Source: Bradyrhizobium symbiodeficiens (GTDB lineage Bacteria; Pseudomonadota; Alphaproteobacteria; Rhizobiales; Xanthobacteraceae). From it: a DNA stretch of 64,000 bases. A model generated the notes under the pieces. It searched no databases and was not told the origin of the DNA. It saw only the letters and a list, made by a program, of their open reading frames with translations. The stretch covers positions 5,334,501-5,398,500 of the forward strand of contig NZ_CP029427.2 of the NCBI RefSeq assembly GCF_002266465.3. Direction: 5' to 3'. This document shows, one piece after another, positions 8,703-16,735 of this stretch (its first letter is position 1; every line of letters begins with the position of its first letter). The position numbers were made by a program, and so were the translations under genes.

Positions 8703-8725
8703 TCGATCTGACAGGAGCAGATCGA
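8703..8725 (+). promoter_or_regulatory. Hairpin presenting the Shine-Dalgarno of the small secreted protein
   Basis: TCGATCTG (8703-8710) pairs perfectly with CAGATCGA (8718-8725). The 7-base loop ACAGGAG contains the ribosome binding site, and the last stem base is the A of the ATG. Such a structure could tune translation. Confidence 0.55.
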
Positions 8726-8985
8726 TGACAAACATCCCAAAGGCGCTCGCAGTCTCGTTGCTGTCGGGCGCCTTTCTTTCGACGGCCTCCGGCGCATTCG
8801 CCCAAGGCAACACCACGCCACCGTCCACCGCGACACGCCCCTCCGCGCCGGACCAGAACTCGCTGCCCAACGCCAACGCCCCGCCCGCCTCGACCACCCA
8901 GACCACCGGACAGCACAATCCCGATCCCAAGATTCAGGAGATGAACCAGAAGGAAAAGGACAAGGTGGACCGGCAGGGGAAGTAG
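8725..8985 (+). CDS. Small secreted Pro/Thr/Asn-rich protein, function unknown
   Basis: 86 residues. An N-terminal signal peptide (KALAVSLLSGAFLSTASGAFA) is cut near AFAQG. The mature part is low complexity, rich in Pro, Thr, Ser, Asn and Gln, and ends in a charged tail (NQKEKDKVDRQGK). There is no cysteine, so it is not a lipoprotein. AGGAG at 8713-8717 precedes ATG 8725. Its role is unknown. It may be a small envelope protein that happens to lie downstream of the Mo enzyme. Confidence 0.65.
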   Translation: MTNIPKALAVSLLSGAFLSTASGAFAQGNTTPPSTATRPSAPDQNSLPNANAPPASTTQTTGQHNPDPKIQEMNQKEKDKVDRQGK

Positions 8986-9018
8986 TGGACGGGGCGCTTT
9001 TCCACGCGGCTGTTTCCG

Positions 9019-9103
9019 CGTGACGGCCGGGCTGTCCCGGCCATCCACGGTCTTTGCCGCGGCAGGAAGAACGTGGATGCCCGGGACAGGCCCGGGCATG
9101 ACG
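9019..9103. repeat. Palindromic intergenic repeat, copy 1
   Basis: Arms 9019-9049 and 9072-9103 are near-perfect inverted copies (core GTCCCGGCCATCCACG against CGTGGATGCCCGGGAC) around a short centre. It lies between a plus-strand gene and the 3' end of a minus-strand gene. This arrangement is frequent between Bradyrhizobium genes (from memory). Confidence 0.75.
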
Positions 9104-9222
9104 AACTCGTGGTACGGGGCGTCGCCTTGCTACTAGCCACCCACACCAAATGCGGCGGACGTTGCCGTCCGCCGCATTCGCCACCCCCCTGCTGCTCCGC
9201 TTCTTTCGATCCGCCCGCGGAG

Positions 9223-10947
9223 CTATTTCTTGAGTGCGAAGACCCAGACGACGCCGCCTTGGGGCACATTGGCTTCGATGCCGATATTGTTGGTCACCAG
9301 CGCATCCTGGATGCGCTGAGCGTCCACGCCCCAGCCCGACTGGATTGCGATGTACTGCGTGCCGTCGATCTCGTAGGACACCGGCATGCCCACGATGCCG
9401 GAATTGGTCTTCTGCTCCCACAGGAGTTCGCCGGTCTTGGCATGGAAGGCTCGGAAGTTGCGGTCGTTGGTGCCGCCGACGAAGACGAGATCGCCCGCCG
9501 TCGCCGTCACCGAACCGAACAACTGCGACTTGGGGAAGTCGTGCTGCCACACCTTTTTGCCGGTGGCGGGATCCCATGCCTGGAGCTCACCGAAATGATC
9601 GGCGCCCGGCTTCGTCTTCAGGCCGATGTCCTCAGGCTTGGTGCCGAGCCAGAGCTCACCCGGTTTGAGCGGGACCTTCTCGCCGGTGAATCCGCCGCAG
9701 AAATTCTCGTTGGCAGGCACGTAGACGAGGCCGGTCCTCTGGCTGTAGGCGGCCGACGGCCAATCCTTGCCGCCCCACAGCGACGGACAGAACTCGACGC
9801 GCTTGCCGATCACCGGCTTGTGCGCGGGGTCCACGATCGGCTTGCCAGTCTCGTCGATGCCCTTCCAGACGTCGGTATAGACGAATGGCCAACCGGCGAC
9901 ATAGTTGATCTTGGTCGGCGTCCGCTCCAGCACCCAGAAGATCGCGTCGCGCCCCGGATGGACCAGGCTCTTGATGGTGCGACCGTTCCGTTGCAGATCG
10001 ATCAGCATCGGCGCCTCGACCTCATCCCAGTCCCAGGAATCGTTCTGGTGGTACTGGTGATAGGCCTTGATCTTGCCGGTGTCGGGATCGAGCGCGAGCA
10101 CCGATGCGGTGTAGAGATTGTCGCCGGGATGGGTCTCGCCGGGCCATGGCGCGGCGTTGCCGACGCCCCAATAGATCGTCTTGGTCTCCTTGTCGTAATT
10201 GCCGGTCATCCAGGCCGATCCACCGCCGTTCTTCCAGTCGTCGCCCTGCCAGGTGTCGTGACCGGGCTCGCCTTCGCCGGGGATGGTGTAGGTCCGCCAC
10301 AGCTCCTTGCCGTCCTTGGCATCATAGGCCACGATATAGCCGCGCACGCCGAACTCGCCGCCGGACCCGCCGACGATGACCTTGCCGTCGACGATCAACG
10401 GCATCAGCGTTAAATACTGGCCCTTCCTGTAGTCCTGCACCTTGGTATCCCACACCACTTTGCCGGTCTTGGCATCGAGCGCGACCACGTGATCGTCCGT
10501 GGTGGCGAGGTAGAGCTTGTCCTCCCACAGGCCTACGCCCCGGTTGGTCGGATGCAGCTGAAACAGATCGTCAGGGAGCTGCCGCTTGTAGCGCCAGTAT
10601 TCGTCGCCGGTCTTCGCGTTCAGCGCGATCACCTGACCCATTGGGGTCGTCACGAACATCGCGCCATTGTTGACGATCGGCGGCGCCTGATGGCCTTCGA
10701 CCACGCCGGTGGCAAAGGTCCAGACCGGCGTGAGGTTCTTCACGTTCGAGGTGTTGATCTGGTCGAGCGGACTGTAGCCCTGTCCGTCATAGGTGCGCCG
10801 GTAGAGCATCCAATTTTTTGGCTCCGGATTCTCCAATCGTTGTGCGGTGACCGGAGAATAATTCTCGATCGGGCCGGCGATCGCGGCGGTCGAGACGAGG
10901 CAGGTGAAGGCGACGAAGCCGGACAGGTACCATTGCTTTTTGGTCAT
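9223..10947 (-). CDS. PQQ-dependent alcohol dehydrogenase with lanthanide-type Asp-x-Asp motif
   Basis: Periplasmic quinoprotein alcohol dehydrogenase of the methanol/ethanol family, 574 residues, with signal peptide (FVAFTCLVSTAAIAG). Propeller repeats such as ALDAKTGKVVW and AYDAKDGKELW are present, as is GGSGGEFG. WDWDEVEAP supplies Asp306 and Asp308; the second Asp is the diagnostic lanthanide ligand of XoxF and PedH. The vicinal Cys-Cys pair near the PQQ site is absent: the aligned segment reads LHPTNRGVG. No C-terminal haem is present, so the electron acceptor is separate. The upstream Rieske gene (same strand, 126-base gap) is a candidate partner. The alcohol substrate is unknown. Confidence 0.88.
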   Translation of the reverse strand: MTKKQWYLSGFVAFTCLVSTAAIAGPIENYSPVTAQRLENPEPKNWMLYRRTYDGQGYSPLDQINTSNVKNLTPVWTFATGVVEGHQAPPIVNNGAMFVTTPMGQVIALNAKTGDEYWRYKRQLPDDLFQLHPTNRGVGLWEDKLYLATTDDHVVALDAKTGKVVWDTKVQDYRKGQYLTLMPLIVDGKVIVGGSGGEFGVRGYIVAYDAKDGKELWRTYTIPGEGEPGHDTWQGDDWKNGGGSAWMTGNYDKETKTIYWGVGNAAPWPGETHPGDNLYTASVLALDPDTGKIKAYHQYHQNDSWDWDEVEAPMLIDLQRNGRTIKSLVHPGRDAIFWVLERTPTKINYVAGWPFVYTDVWKGIDETGKPIVDPAHKPVIGKRVEFCPSLWGGKDWPSAAYSQRTGLVYVPANENFCGGFTGEKVPLKPGELWLGTKPEDIGLKTKPGADHFGELQAWDPATGKKVWQHDFPKSQLFGSVTATAGDLVFVGGTNDRNFRAFHAKTGELLWEQKTNSGIVGMPVSYEIDGTQYIAIQSGWGVDAQRIQDALVTNNIGIEANVPQGGVVWVFALKK

Positions 10948-10968
10948 GGACGTTCCCCTTTTTCATCC

Positions 10969-11007
10969 GTTTGAATTCTTGTTTTGAATTGTTGTTTTGA
11001 ATTCTTG
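10969..11007. repeat. Three tandem 13-base repeats in the PQQ dehydrogenase leader
   Basis: The unit GTTTTGAATTCTT occurs three times head to tail (10969-10980 lacks one T; 10981-10993 has one change; 10994-11006 is exact). The A/T-rich block stands out in GC-rich DNA and lies 22-60 bases upstream of the minus-strand ATG at 10947, in its promoter or leader. Confidence 0.8.
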
Positions 11008-11073
11008 TCGTCCCGTCGTCCGCCCCTCGGCGGATGCGGCCTCTCGTGACGCGGGCATATCCCGCACCGTCCG

Positions 11074-11661
11074 TCATCCTGGCTGCACGCCACCTACCTT
11101 TCCGATGAAGTTGCCGGCGACGCTGAGTGAGCCGTCAGCCAGCGCCAGCGGCAGCGCCGCGAGCCGTCGCGGCGCCGGGCCGAACACGACCTGTGCGCCC
11201 GCACGAGGATCGTATTCGGAGTTGTGACACATGCACTTGAACACCTCCTTGTCGCCGACATCGCTCTTGACCCAGGCGGTGACGGGACAGCCGGCATGCG
11301 AGCAGATCGCCGAATAGGCGATGATGCCGTCGACGGCACGCGCGCGCGTCTTGTCGTCGAGCTCGGCCGGATCGAGCCGGATGACCAGGATCTCGTTGAG
11401 ACGAGAGGCGCTGCGCACCACAGATGTCTTGGGATCCTTCGGCCAGGCATGCACCGGCGGTCCGCCTGCCGGCAGATCGGCCGCGGTGATCAGCTTTCCC
11501 TCCTTGTCGCCTTCGGAGAAGACGAGCACATCGCCCTTCTGGGGCCGTTCGTCGGAGCCGGGCGGATCCTCGTCCGCGCGCGCATGCGCGGAACAACCGA
11601 GGCACGCGGTGGTGGCAAGTGCGCCGAGCAGGACCGTTCGCCGCGTCTGCTCGGCGCACAT
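11074..11661 (-). CDS. Tat-exported Rieske (2Fe-2S) protein
   Basis: Electron carrier with a Rieske cluster, exported by Tat. Near the N-terminus are TRRTVLLGALATTACLGC and an ARA cleavage site. The ligands are complete: CSHAGC (Cys and His) and CMCHNSEYD (Cys and His), about 20 residues apart. The domain resembles the ubiquinol-cytochrome c reductase iron-sulfur subunit, but no cytochrome b or c1 gene is adjacent. Start ATG 11661 puts the twin arginines at residues 7-8; ATG 11727 and TTG 11820 are in-frame alternatives. It is upstream of the PQQ dehydrogenase on the same strand, probably co-transcribed. Confidence 0.82.
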   Translation of the reverse strand: MCAEQTRRTVLLGALATTACLGCSAHARADEDPPGSDERPQKGDVLVFSEGDKEGKLITAADLPAGGPPVHAWPKDPKTSVVRSASRLNEILVIRLDPAELDDKTRARAVDGIIAYSAICSHAGCPVTAWVKSDVGDKEVFKCMCHNSEYDPRAGAQVVFGPAPRRLAALPLALADGSLSVAGNFIGKVGGVQPG

Positions 11662-11990
11662 GTCGGCTTCGGGCTCCCCAGGGTTTTCGGACGATGAGGA
11701 ATTCGTGGTGAAGGATGCGCGGGACATGTCCACAAGCTGGCGCTGGAACTCTGCCGAAAACAAGGCGAAGAATTGGCGCCGCAGTGCATCAATATGACTT
11801 TGCTCGCGTTGATTGAACAACGACGAACGCGTTCAAGCGCGTTTTTGCAATTTCAACGTCGCGCCGCGCGAGCGGCATGATGATTTTGCAGATCAGACCG
11901 ATGATGTCGGAATTGGTGCAGCGCGCTATTCGTCGCGCAGCGCAAACGCAGCGCGAGGTCCCTGCATGTTCTGCAGGCAGCCGGTCGTCG
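11662..11990. promoter_or_regulatory. Region upstream of the Rieske gene
   Basis: The Rieske frame remains open upstream to TTG 11820, so part of 11662-11820 could be translated as an N-terminal extension. Beyond 11820 I see no gene. The region carries the promoter of the Rieske-PQQ dehydrogenase unit and the 3' flank of the globin gene. Confidence 0.4.
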
Positions 11991-12455
11991 TCAGGATCTG
12001 AGCACGTGGCGTGGCGCGGCGATCGAACCCGCGACGGTGGCCGATGCCATCTCGAAACTGTCGGCGATGCGCCGAGCCTTGTCGATGAACAGTGTGGCCG
12101 CCGGCGGCGGGCAAACCTCACGCGCCGTCTGTTCGAACAGATCGAGCCAGCGGTCGAAATGATCGCCGGCCAGACCGAGCGGCATATGCGCCCGCATCGG
12201 CGAGCCATGATAGCGACCGCTCATCAGGACGACCGACGACCAGAAATCCCTGAGCTTGGCGAGATGCTCGTCCCAGTTCTTCACAATCGCGAACACGGGT
12301 CCCAGCAGCGCATCCTCGCGCACGCGCCCGTAGAAACGGGTGACAAGGTCGGAGATCATCTCTTCGGTGATCCCGGTACGCTCGATCGCATCCTGGGTCA
12401 GCAGGTTCCGCCGTGCGACCGCAGCTTCGCGCTCGGCCTTCAGTCGATCCGACAT
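11991..12455 (-). CDS. Group III truncated haemoglobin
   Basis: Single-domain haem protein of 154 residues. Seen: ITEEMISDLVTRFYGRVREDALLGPVF (B/C helix with B10-type Phe-Tyr) and, further on, LRDFWSSVVLMSGRYHGSPMRAHMPL, where the His in AHMPL fits the proximal F8 ligand of group III trHbs. ATG 12455 follows a weak AAAGGA. Proposed family roles are oxygen, nitric oxide or peroxide chemistry; the physiological role is unsettled. Upstream on the same strand is the hydroxyacyl-CoA dehydrogenase, with a hairpin in between, so the two may be separate units. Confidence 0.88.
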   Translation of the reverse strand: MSDRLKAEREAAVARRNLLTQDAIERTGITEEMISDLVTRFYGRVREDALLGPVFAIVKNWDEHLAKLRDFWSSVVLMSGRYHGSPMRAHMPLGLAGDHFDRWLDLFEQTAREVCPPPAATLFIDKARRIADSFEMASATVAGSIAAPRHVLRS

Positions 12456-12555
12456 GTCCTTTGTTTTCCGTTCCGTTGGTCCCGCGAGCCGCCCGTTCGA
12501 CATTGTCGGACCAATTGCGAGCGGCGTCTTTGTCGCAGCGCAAATGCGGGATAAG

Positions 12556-12580
12556 GCGGCGGGCGCTTGGCGCCCGCCGC
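12556..12580 (-). terminator. Hairpin between hydroxyacyl-CoA dehydrogenase and globin genes
   Basis: GCGGCGGGCGC (12556-12566) pairs perfectly with 12570-12580 around a 3-base loop, 12 bases past the dehydrogenase stop on the minus strand. The 11-bp GC stem lacks a T-run, so termination is plausible but not certain. Confidence 0.5.
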
Positions 12581-12591
12581 TGGCGACTTCA

Positions 12592-13443
12592 TCAGGCGCC
12601 GTATGTGTAAAAGCCCTGCCCCGTCTTGCGGCCGAGATGGCCGGCATCGACCATTTCCCTGAGCAAGGGGGCCGGACGGTATTTGGGGTCGTTGAAGCCC
12701 TTGTAAAAGACCTCCATCACCGAAAGCATGGTGTCGAGCCCGACGAGATCGGCCAGAGCCAGCGGCCCGATCGGGTGGTTGCAACCGAGCTTCATACCGG
12801 CGTCGATCTCCTCCGCGGTCGCGATCCCTTCCTGGAGGGCGAAGATCGCCTCGTTGATCATCGGGCACAGGATGCGGTTGACGGCGAAGCCCGGGCTGTT
12901 CTTGGCGGTGATCGCCACCTTGCCGACGCGCTTGGCGAAATCGAGTGCCTTGGCGTGGGTATCGTCGGAAGTCTGCAGGCCGCGGATCAGTTCCAGCAGC
13001 GCCATCACCGGCACCGGGTTGAAGAAGTGCATGCCGATGAAACGGTCGGGACGATCGGTCGCCGCAGCGAGCTTCGTGATCGAGATCGACGAGGTGTTGG
13101 TCGCGAGCAGCGTGCGCGGCGACAGCGTGGCGCAGAGGTCCTTCAGGATCTTGACCTTGAGCTCCTCGTTCTCGGTTGCGGCCTCGATGACGAGATCGCA
13201 ATCGGTAAGCCTGGCGCGGTCCGTCGTGCCGGTGATGCGCTTGAGCGCCGCGTCGCGGTCGGCCGCCGACATCTTCTCCTTCTTGACCAGGCGCTCGAGG
13301 CTGCCGCCGACGGTCGACAGCCCGCGGTTCACCGCCGCATCGGAAATATCGACCATCACGACAGAGAGCCCGGCCGCCGCGCAGATTTGCGCGATACCAT
13401 TCCCCATGGTCCCTGCCCCGATGATGCCAACGGTCTGGATCAT
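12592..13443 (-). CDS. 3-hydroxybutyryl-CoA (3-hydroxyacyl-CoA) dehydrogenase
   Basis: NAD(P)-dependent oxidation or reduction between 3-hydroxyacyl-CoA and 3-ketoacyl-CoA, as in butanoate, PHB or aromatic degradation. Of the 283 residues, the N-terminal Rossmann domain shows VGIIGAGTMGNGIAQ. The catalytic region includes ATNTSSISITKLA, GMHFFNPVPVM (with the active-site His) and KNSPGFAVNRIL. The C-terminal dimerisation domain ends GRKTGQGFYTYGA. The start is ATG 13443; the frame is open further upstream without homology. It fits the HbdA/PaaH subgroup; the exact substrate cannot be read from sequence. Confidence 0.92.
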   Translation of the reverse strand: MIQTVGIIGAGTMGNGIAQICAAAGLSVVMVDISDAAVNRGLSTVGGSLERLVKKEKMSAADRDAALKRITGTTDRARLTDCDLVIEAATENEELKVKILKDLCATLSPRTLLATNTSSISITKLAAATDRPDRFIGMHFFNPVPVMALLELIRGLQTSDDTHAKALDFAKRVGKVAITAKNSPGFAVNRILCPMINEAIFALQEGIATAEEIDAGMKLGCNHPIGPLALADLVGLDTMLSVMEVFYKGFNDPKYRPAPLLREMVDAGHLGRKTGQGFYTYGA

Positions 13444-13843
13444 AGCCTCACATCCTTCATCCTTGCGGGCGAGCCGTCCCGGCCCTGCCCATTGTTCCTG
13501 CATCAGGCTCTGGCATCGCCGGCCGGCGCCCGCGACCTGATCCTGCCTCTTCCTTAAAGCATCCACGGCGGGAATAAAGCCGCCGTGGGTCGCGAAATGG
13601 CGCGATTTGGCCACCTGGCAGGCGGTCTGCGCCGAATTTGCGCCCGCGCCGGGCCCGGCGCCGCGCCGCGGGAGGACGGCCAAAGTCCCAGCACGCTTCG
13701 GGCCTCGATCTCCGCCGATCGGACGACGCGGCAGCCACATACCGTGTGGTGTAGTCGATGCGCAATGCCAGCGCGAATGCGTCGCGACGCCCTTGTGCCA
13801 TCGACCACATCGGCTTCGTACCTCACCTGTTAGCGTCGCCCAC
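13444..13843. promoter_or_regulatory. Divergent promoter region, hydroxyacyl-CoA dehydrogenase / pstS-like gene
   Basis: No supported gene in 400 bases. A hairpin with a 9-bp stem (13563-13571 with 13580-13588) and an A-rich loop lies about 120 bases upstream of the dehydrogenase ATG. Both flanking genes start from this region, so it should contain two divergent promoters. No confident boxes were recognised. Confidence 0.4.
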
Positions 13844-14899
13844 ATGAAGAACCACATCAAGCCATCCATCATCCTCACCGCTCTGCTCGTCGCCACACAA
13901 GGCGTGGCTGCCGAAACCAGAGGCGCCGGCTCAACCTTCATTTCGCCCGTGATGGCGAAATGGACCGACGCGTACAAGGCCGGGACCGGCAACGTAGTCA
14001 GCTATAAAGCCGTCGGCTCCGGCACCGGCCTCGGCCTGATCATGAAGGAAGCCGTCGATTTCGGCGCCAGCGACATGCCGCTCGCCCGGAAGGAGTTGGA
14101 CAGGCTCGGCCTGATGCAATTCCCGATCGTGATCGGAGGCGTCGTGCCGGTGGTTAACATCGAGGGCATCAAGCCTGGCCAGATCCGCTTCACCGGGCAG
14201 GTGCTCGCCGACATCTACCTCGGCAAGCTCAAATTCTGGAACGATCCCGCTCTCGGCGCGATCAACCCCGACGTGAGATTGCCGAACACTGCGATCACGG
14301 TGGTTCATCGCATCGATGGCTCCGGCACGACGTTCAACTGGTCGAACTACCTCTCGAAGGTCAGCCCGCAATGGAAAGCCAGCATGGGCGAAGGCACCTC
14401 CGTCGAGTGGCCGCTCGGCCTCGGCGGCCGGGGCAATGACGGCGTCGCTTCGCTCGTCAGCCTCGTCCCCGGCGCGATCGGCTATCTCGAATACACTTAC
14501 GCGCTGCAACGGCTCGACCGGATTTCCTTCGGGATCGTGCAGAACAGCGCCGGCAATTATGTCGTGCCCGACGCGGCATCATTTCAGGCGGCGGCAGCGA
14601 ATGCGGATTGGAAGGCGGAGAAGGATTTCCACCTCGTGCTTACCAACGCGCCCGGTGAAGATGCCTACCCCATCACGGCGACGACGTTCGTGCTCATGCC
14701 GAAGGCTCCGAAATCACCGGAACGATCGGCAGCCGCCATCGACTTCATGCGCTGGCTGCTCGAGAACGGCAGGTCCCAGGCCGAAACGCTCAACTACGTC
14801 CCGCTCCCGCCCGCCTTGATCGACCAGATCGAGCGCTATTGGCGGGAAAGCGCCGGGGCAGCCCCCACGATCTCGGCATCGACCAAGGTCAAGCACTAA
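13844..14899 (+). CDS. PstS-family phosphate-binding periplasmic protein
   Basis: Solute-binding protein of the phosphate ABC importer family, 351 residues. The signal peptide (IILTALLVATQGVAA) is followed by the PstS signatures RGAGSTFISPVMAKW, AVGSGTGLG, VDFGASDMPL, HRIDGSGTTFNW and GRGNDGV; the Asp, Ser and Thr residues are the phosphate-contacting positions in PstS. The start is ATG 13844. No pstC, pstA or pstB follows, so either the transporter is elsewhere or this is an orphan binding protein. The next gene on the strand is a tungstate-type permease after a 262-base gap. Confidence 0.85.
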   Translation: MKNHIKPSIILTALLVATQGVAAETRGAGSTFISPVMAKWTDAYKAGTGNVVSYKAVGSGTGLGLIMKEAVDFGASDMPLARKELDRLGLMQFPIVIGGVVPVVNIEGIKPGQIRFTGQVLADIYLGKLKFWNDPALGAINPDVRLPNTAITVVHRIDGSGTTFNWSNYLSKVSPQWKASMGEGTSVEWPLGLGGRGNDGVASLVSLVPGAIGYLEYTYALQRLDRISFGIVQNSAGNYVVPDAASFQAAAANADWKAEKDFHLVLTNAPGEDAYPITATTFVLMPKAPKSPERSAAAIDFMRWLLENGRSQAETLNYVPLPPALIDQIERYWRESAGAAPTISASTKVKH

Positions 14900-14997
14900 T
14901 GCCGAAAGCAGACGTGCTATCCCCGTCCGCGACATTGCATTCCAGCTGAATCCGGTTTCCAAACCGCTCCACGCGAGTATTCTGTGACCGCCTGCGG

Positions 14998-15013
14998 CAA
15001 GGAGAACTCCTTG
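14998..15013. promoter_or_regulatory. Short palindrome upstream of the tungstate permease gene
   Basis: CAAGGAG and CTCCTTG (14998-15004, 15007-15013) form a 7-bp palindrome with a two-base centre, about 150 bases before the permease ATG. It may be an operator or a chance palindrome. Confidence 0.3.
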
Positions 15014-15161
15014 TCGCCGGCGGAGCCACAAGTGCCTGCGGAACGCGCTCGCGCCACTGCATTGCACAGCGACACTCGCAGGAATCATCCGTGAAACGTC
15101 TGCCCAGTCCCGACACCGACGCCCCCGCGGCATTCCGTCCGGCGCCGAAGCGTCAGGCCGC

Positions 15162-15860
15162 ATGAACGACTTCGCACGATCCATTGGCGCGGCGTTCTCC
15201 CTGATCGGCGAAGCCGACGCCGAGCTGCTCGGCATCGTCGGATTGTCGGTGCGCGTCAGCCTGACCGCGAGCGTCATTGCGCTACTGATCGGCGCACCGA
15301 TCGGGGCCTTGCTTGCCATCATGCGTTTCCGCGGGCGTCAGGTCGTCATCGTGCTGACCAATGCGCTGCTCGGCCTTCCGCCGGTCGTGGTCGGGCTCGC
15401 GCTCTATCTTCTGCTGTCGCGGTCCGGCCCGCTCGGGGTGGCCGGACTGCTGTTCACGCCGGCCGCCATGGTGATCGCGCAAACGTTGCTCGCCACCCCG
15501 ATCGTGGTGGCGCTGGTTCACCGGCCCGCGAGCCTGCTGTGGGCGGAATATGGCGACCTCGCACGGATCGACGGGCTGTCGGCCTTCCGCAGCGTGGCGC
15601 TGCTGTTCGCGCTCGGGCGCACCTCGCTGCTGACGGCCTTTCTCGCGGCGTTCGGGCGCGCCATCGCCGAGGTCGGCGCCATCATCATCGTCGGCGGCAA
15701 TATCCGCGGCTTCACGCGGACGATGACGACCGCGATCGCGCTGGAGACCAGCAAGGGCGATCTGCCGCTGGCGCTCGGATTGGGGCTGATCCTGCTCGCG
15801 CTCAGCGTGGCGGTGTCGACCGTCGCCTTCGTGCTAGTGGGACGCGTTGGGGAAAAATAG
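15162..15860 (+). CDS. tupB: ABC transporter permease, tungstate type (TupB-like)
   Basis: Inner-membrane permease, 232 residues, with about five hydrophobic segments (for example IVGLSVRVSLTASVIALLIG and ALLGLPPVVVGLALYLLL). The cytoplasmic coupling loop reads AAFGRAIAEVGAIIIVGGN, the EAA-type signature typical of TupB. The start is ATG 15162 with a weak ribosome site. Its last 27 bases overlap the 3' end of the convergent tupA gene. No ATPase (tupC) is nearby. Tungstate or molybdate supply would suit an area with two Mo-enzyme clusters, but this is inference. Confidence 0.85.
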   Translation: MNDFARSIGAAFSLIGEADAELLGIVGLSVRVSLTASVIALLIGAPIGALLAIMRFRGRQVVIVLTNALLGLPPVVVGLALYLLLSRSGPLGVAGLLFTPAAMVIAQTLLATPIVVALVHRPASLLWAEYGDLARIDGLSAFRSVALLFALGRTSLLTAFLAAFGRAIAEVGAIIIVGGNIRGFTRTMTTAIALETSKGDLPLALGLGLILLALSVAVSTVAFVLVGRVGEK

Positions 15861-16643
15861 CTGCTCGCCGCCGACCTTGTAGCCGGCGATCGCCTGCTGC
15901 CCCTTCGGCGAGACCAGCCAGTCGATGAAGGCCTGCCCGTCCTTCGCCTTCACGTTTGCATGCTTGGCCGGGTCGACCAGCATGACGCCGTACTGGTTGA
16001 ACAGCCGCTTGTCGCCCTCGGTCAGGACGGCAAGCTCGCCGCGATTCTTGAAGGACAGCCAGGTGCCGCGGTCCGACAAAACATAAGCGTTCAACGACGA
16101 CGCCATGTTCAGCGCCGGGCCCATGCCCTGGCCGATCTCGCGATACCAGCTGTCCTTGCCGGCGCCGGGATCGACGCCCGCCTCCTTCCACAGCCGGAGC
16201 TCGGCCGCGTGCGTGCCGGACTTGTCGCCGCGCGAGATGAACGGCGCCTTCGCGGCCGCGATCTTGCGCAGCGCATCGGTGACGTCCTTGCCGCCCGCGA
16301 TCTTCGCCGGATCGCTCTTGGGACCGACGATGACGAAGTCGTTGTACATCACGTCGAAGCGCTTCACGCCCTGCCCTTCGGACATGAACTTGTCTTCGGC
16401 AGCCCGGTCATGGACGAACACCACGTCGGCATCGCCACGCCGCCCGATATCGAGCGCCTGGCCGGTGCCCACGGCAACGACCTTCACGCTGATGCCCTCG
16501 TCCTTCGAGAACAAGGGCAGCAGATGGCCGAACAGGCCCGACTGTTCCGTCGAGGTGGTCGAGGCGACCGTGATGGTGCGGTCCTGCGCGAACGCGATGG
16601 TGGACCAGAGCAGAGCCGCTCCGACGGCGACTATTCTTTTCAT
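15834..16643 (-). CDS. tupA: Tungstate-binding periplasmic protein (TupA-like)
   Basis: Solute-binding protein of the TupA group, 269 residues with a signal peptide (AVGAALLWSTIAFAQ). The diagnostic Thr/Ser-rich anion motif ASTTSTEQSGLFGHLLP sits at the mature N-terminus. FNDFVIVGP-like (YNDFVIVGPKSDP) and SRGDKSGTHAAE segments are also typical. Start ATG 16643. It converges on tupB and overlaps it by 27 bases, an inverted arrangement compared with the usual tupABC operon. The ligand could be tungstate or molybdate; the motif favours tungstate. Confidence 0.88.
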   Translation of the reverse strand: MKRIVAVGAALLWSTIAFAQDRTITVASTTSTEQSGLFGHLLPLFSKDEGISVKVVAVGTGQALDIGRRGDADVVFVHDRAAEDKFMSEGQGVKRFDVMYNDFVIVGPKSDPAKIAGGKDVTDALRKIAAAKAPFISRGDKSGTHAAELRLWKEAGVDPGAGKDSWYREIGQGMGPALNMASSLNAYVLSDRGTWLSFKNRGELAVLTEGDKRLFNQYGVMLVDPAKHANVKAKDGQAFIDWLVSPKGQQAIAGYKVGGEQLFFPNASH

Positions 16644-16735
16644 GTTTCGTCCTTACACAGGATGCGGGGCGCTCCAGACTAGCCCGAGGGAACGACACGC
16701 GGAACCCTACATTCGGTGCAGACATGTACCGTCCG

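Noticed and set aside
6181..9099. 972-codon minus-strand frame over the Mo-enzyme genes
   Set aside because: Composition is the Arg/Asp/His/Gly shadow typical of high-GC antisense frames; the plus strand has full domain motifs.
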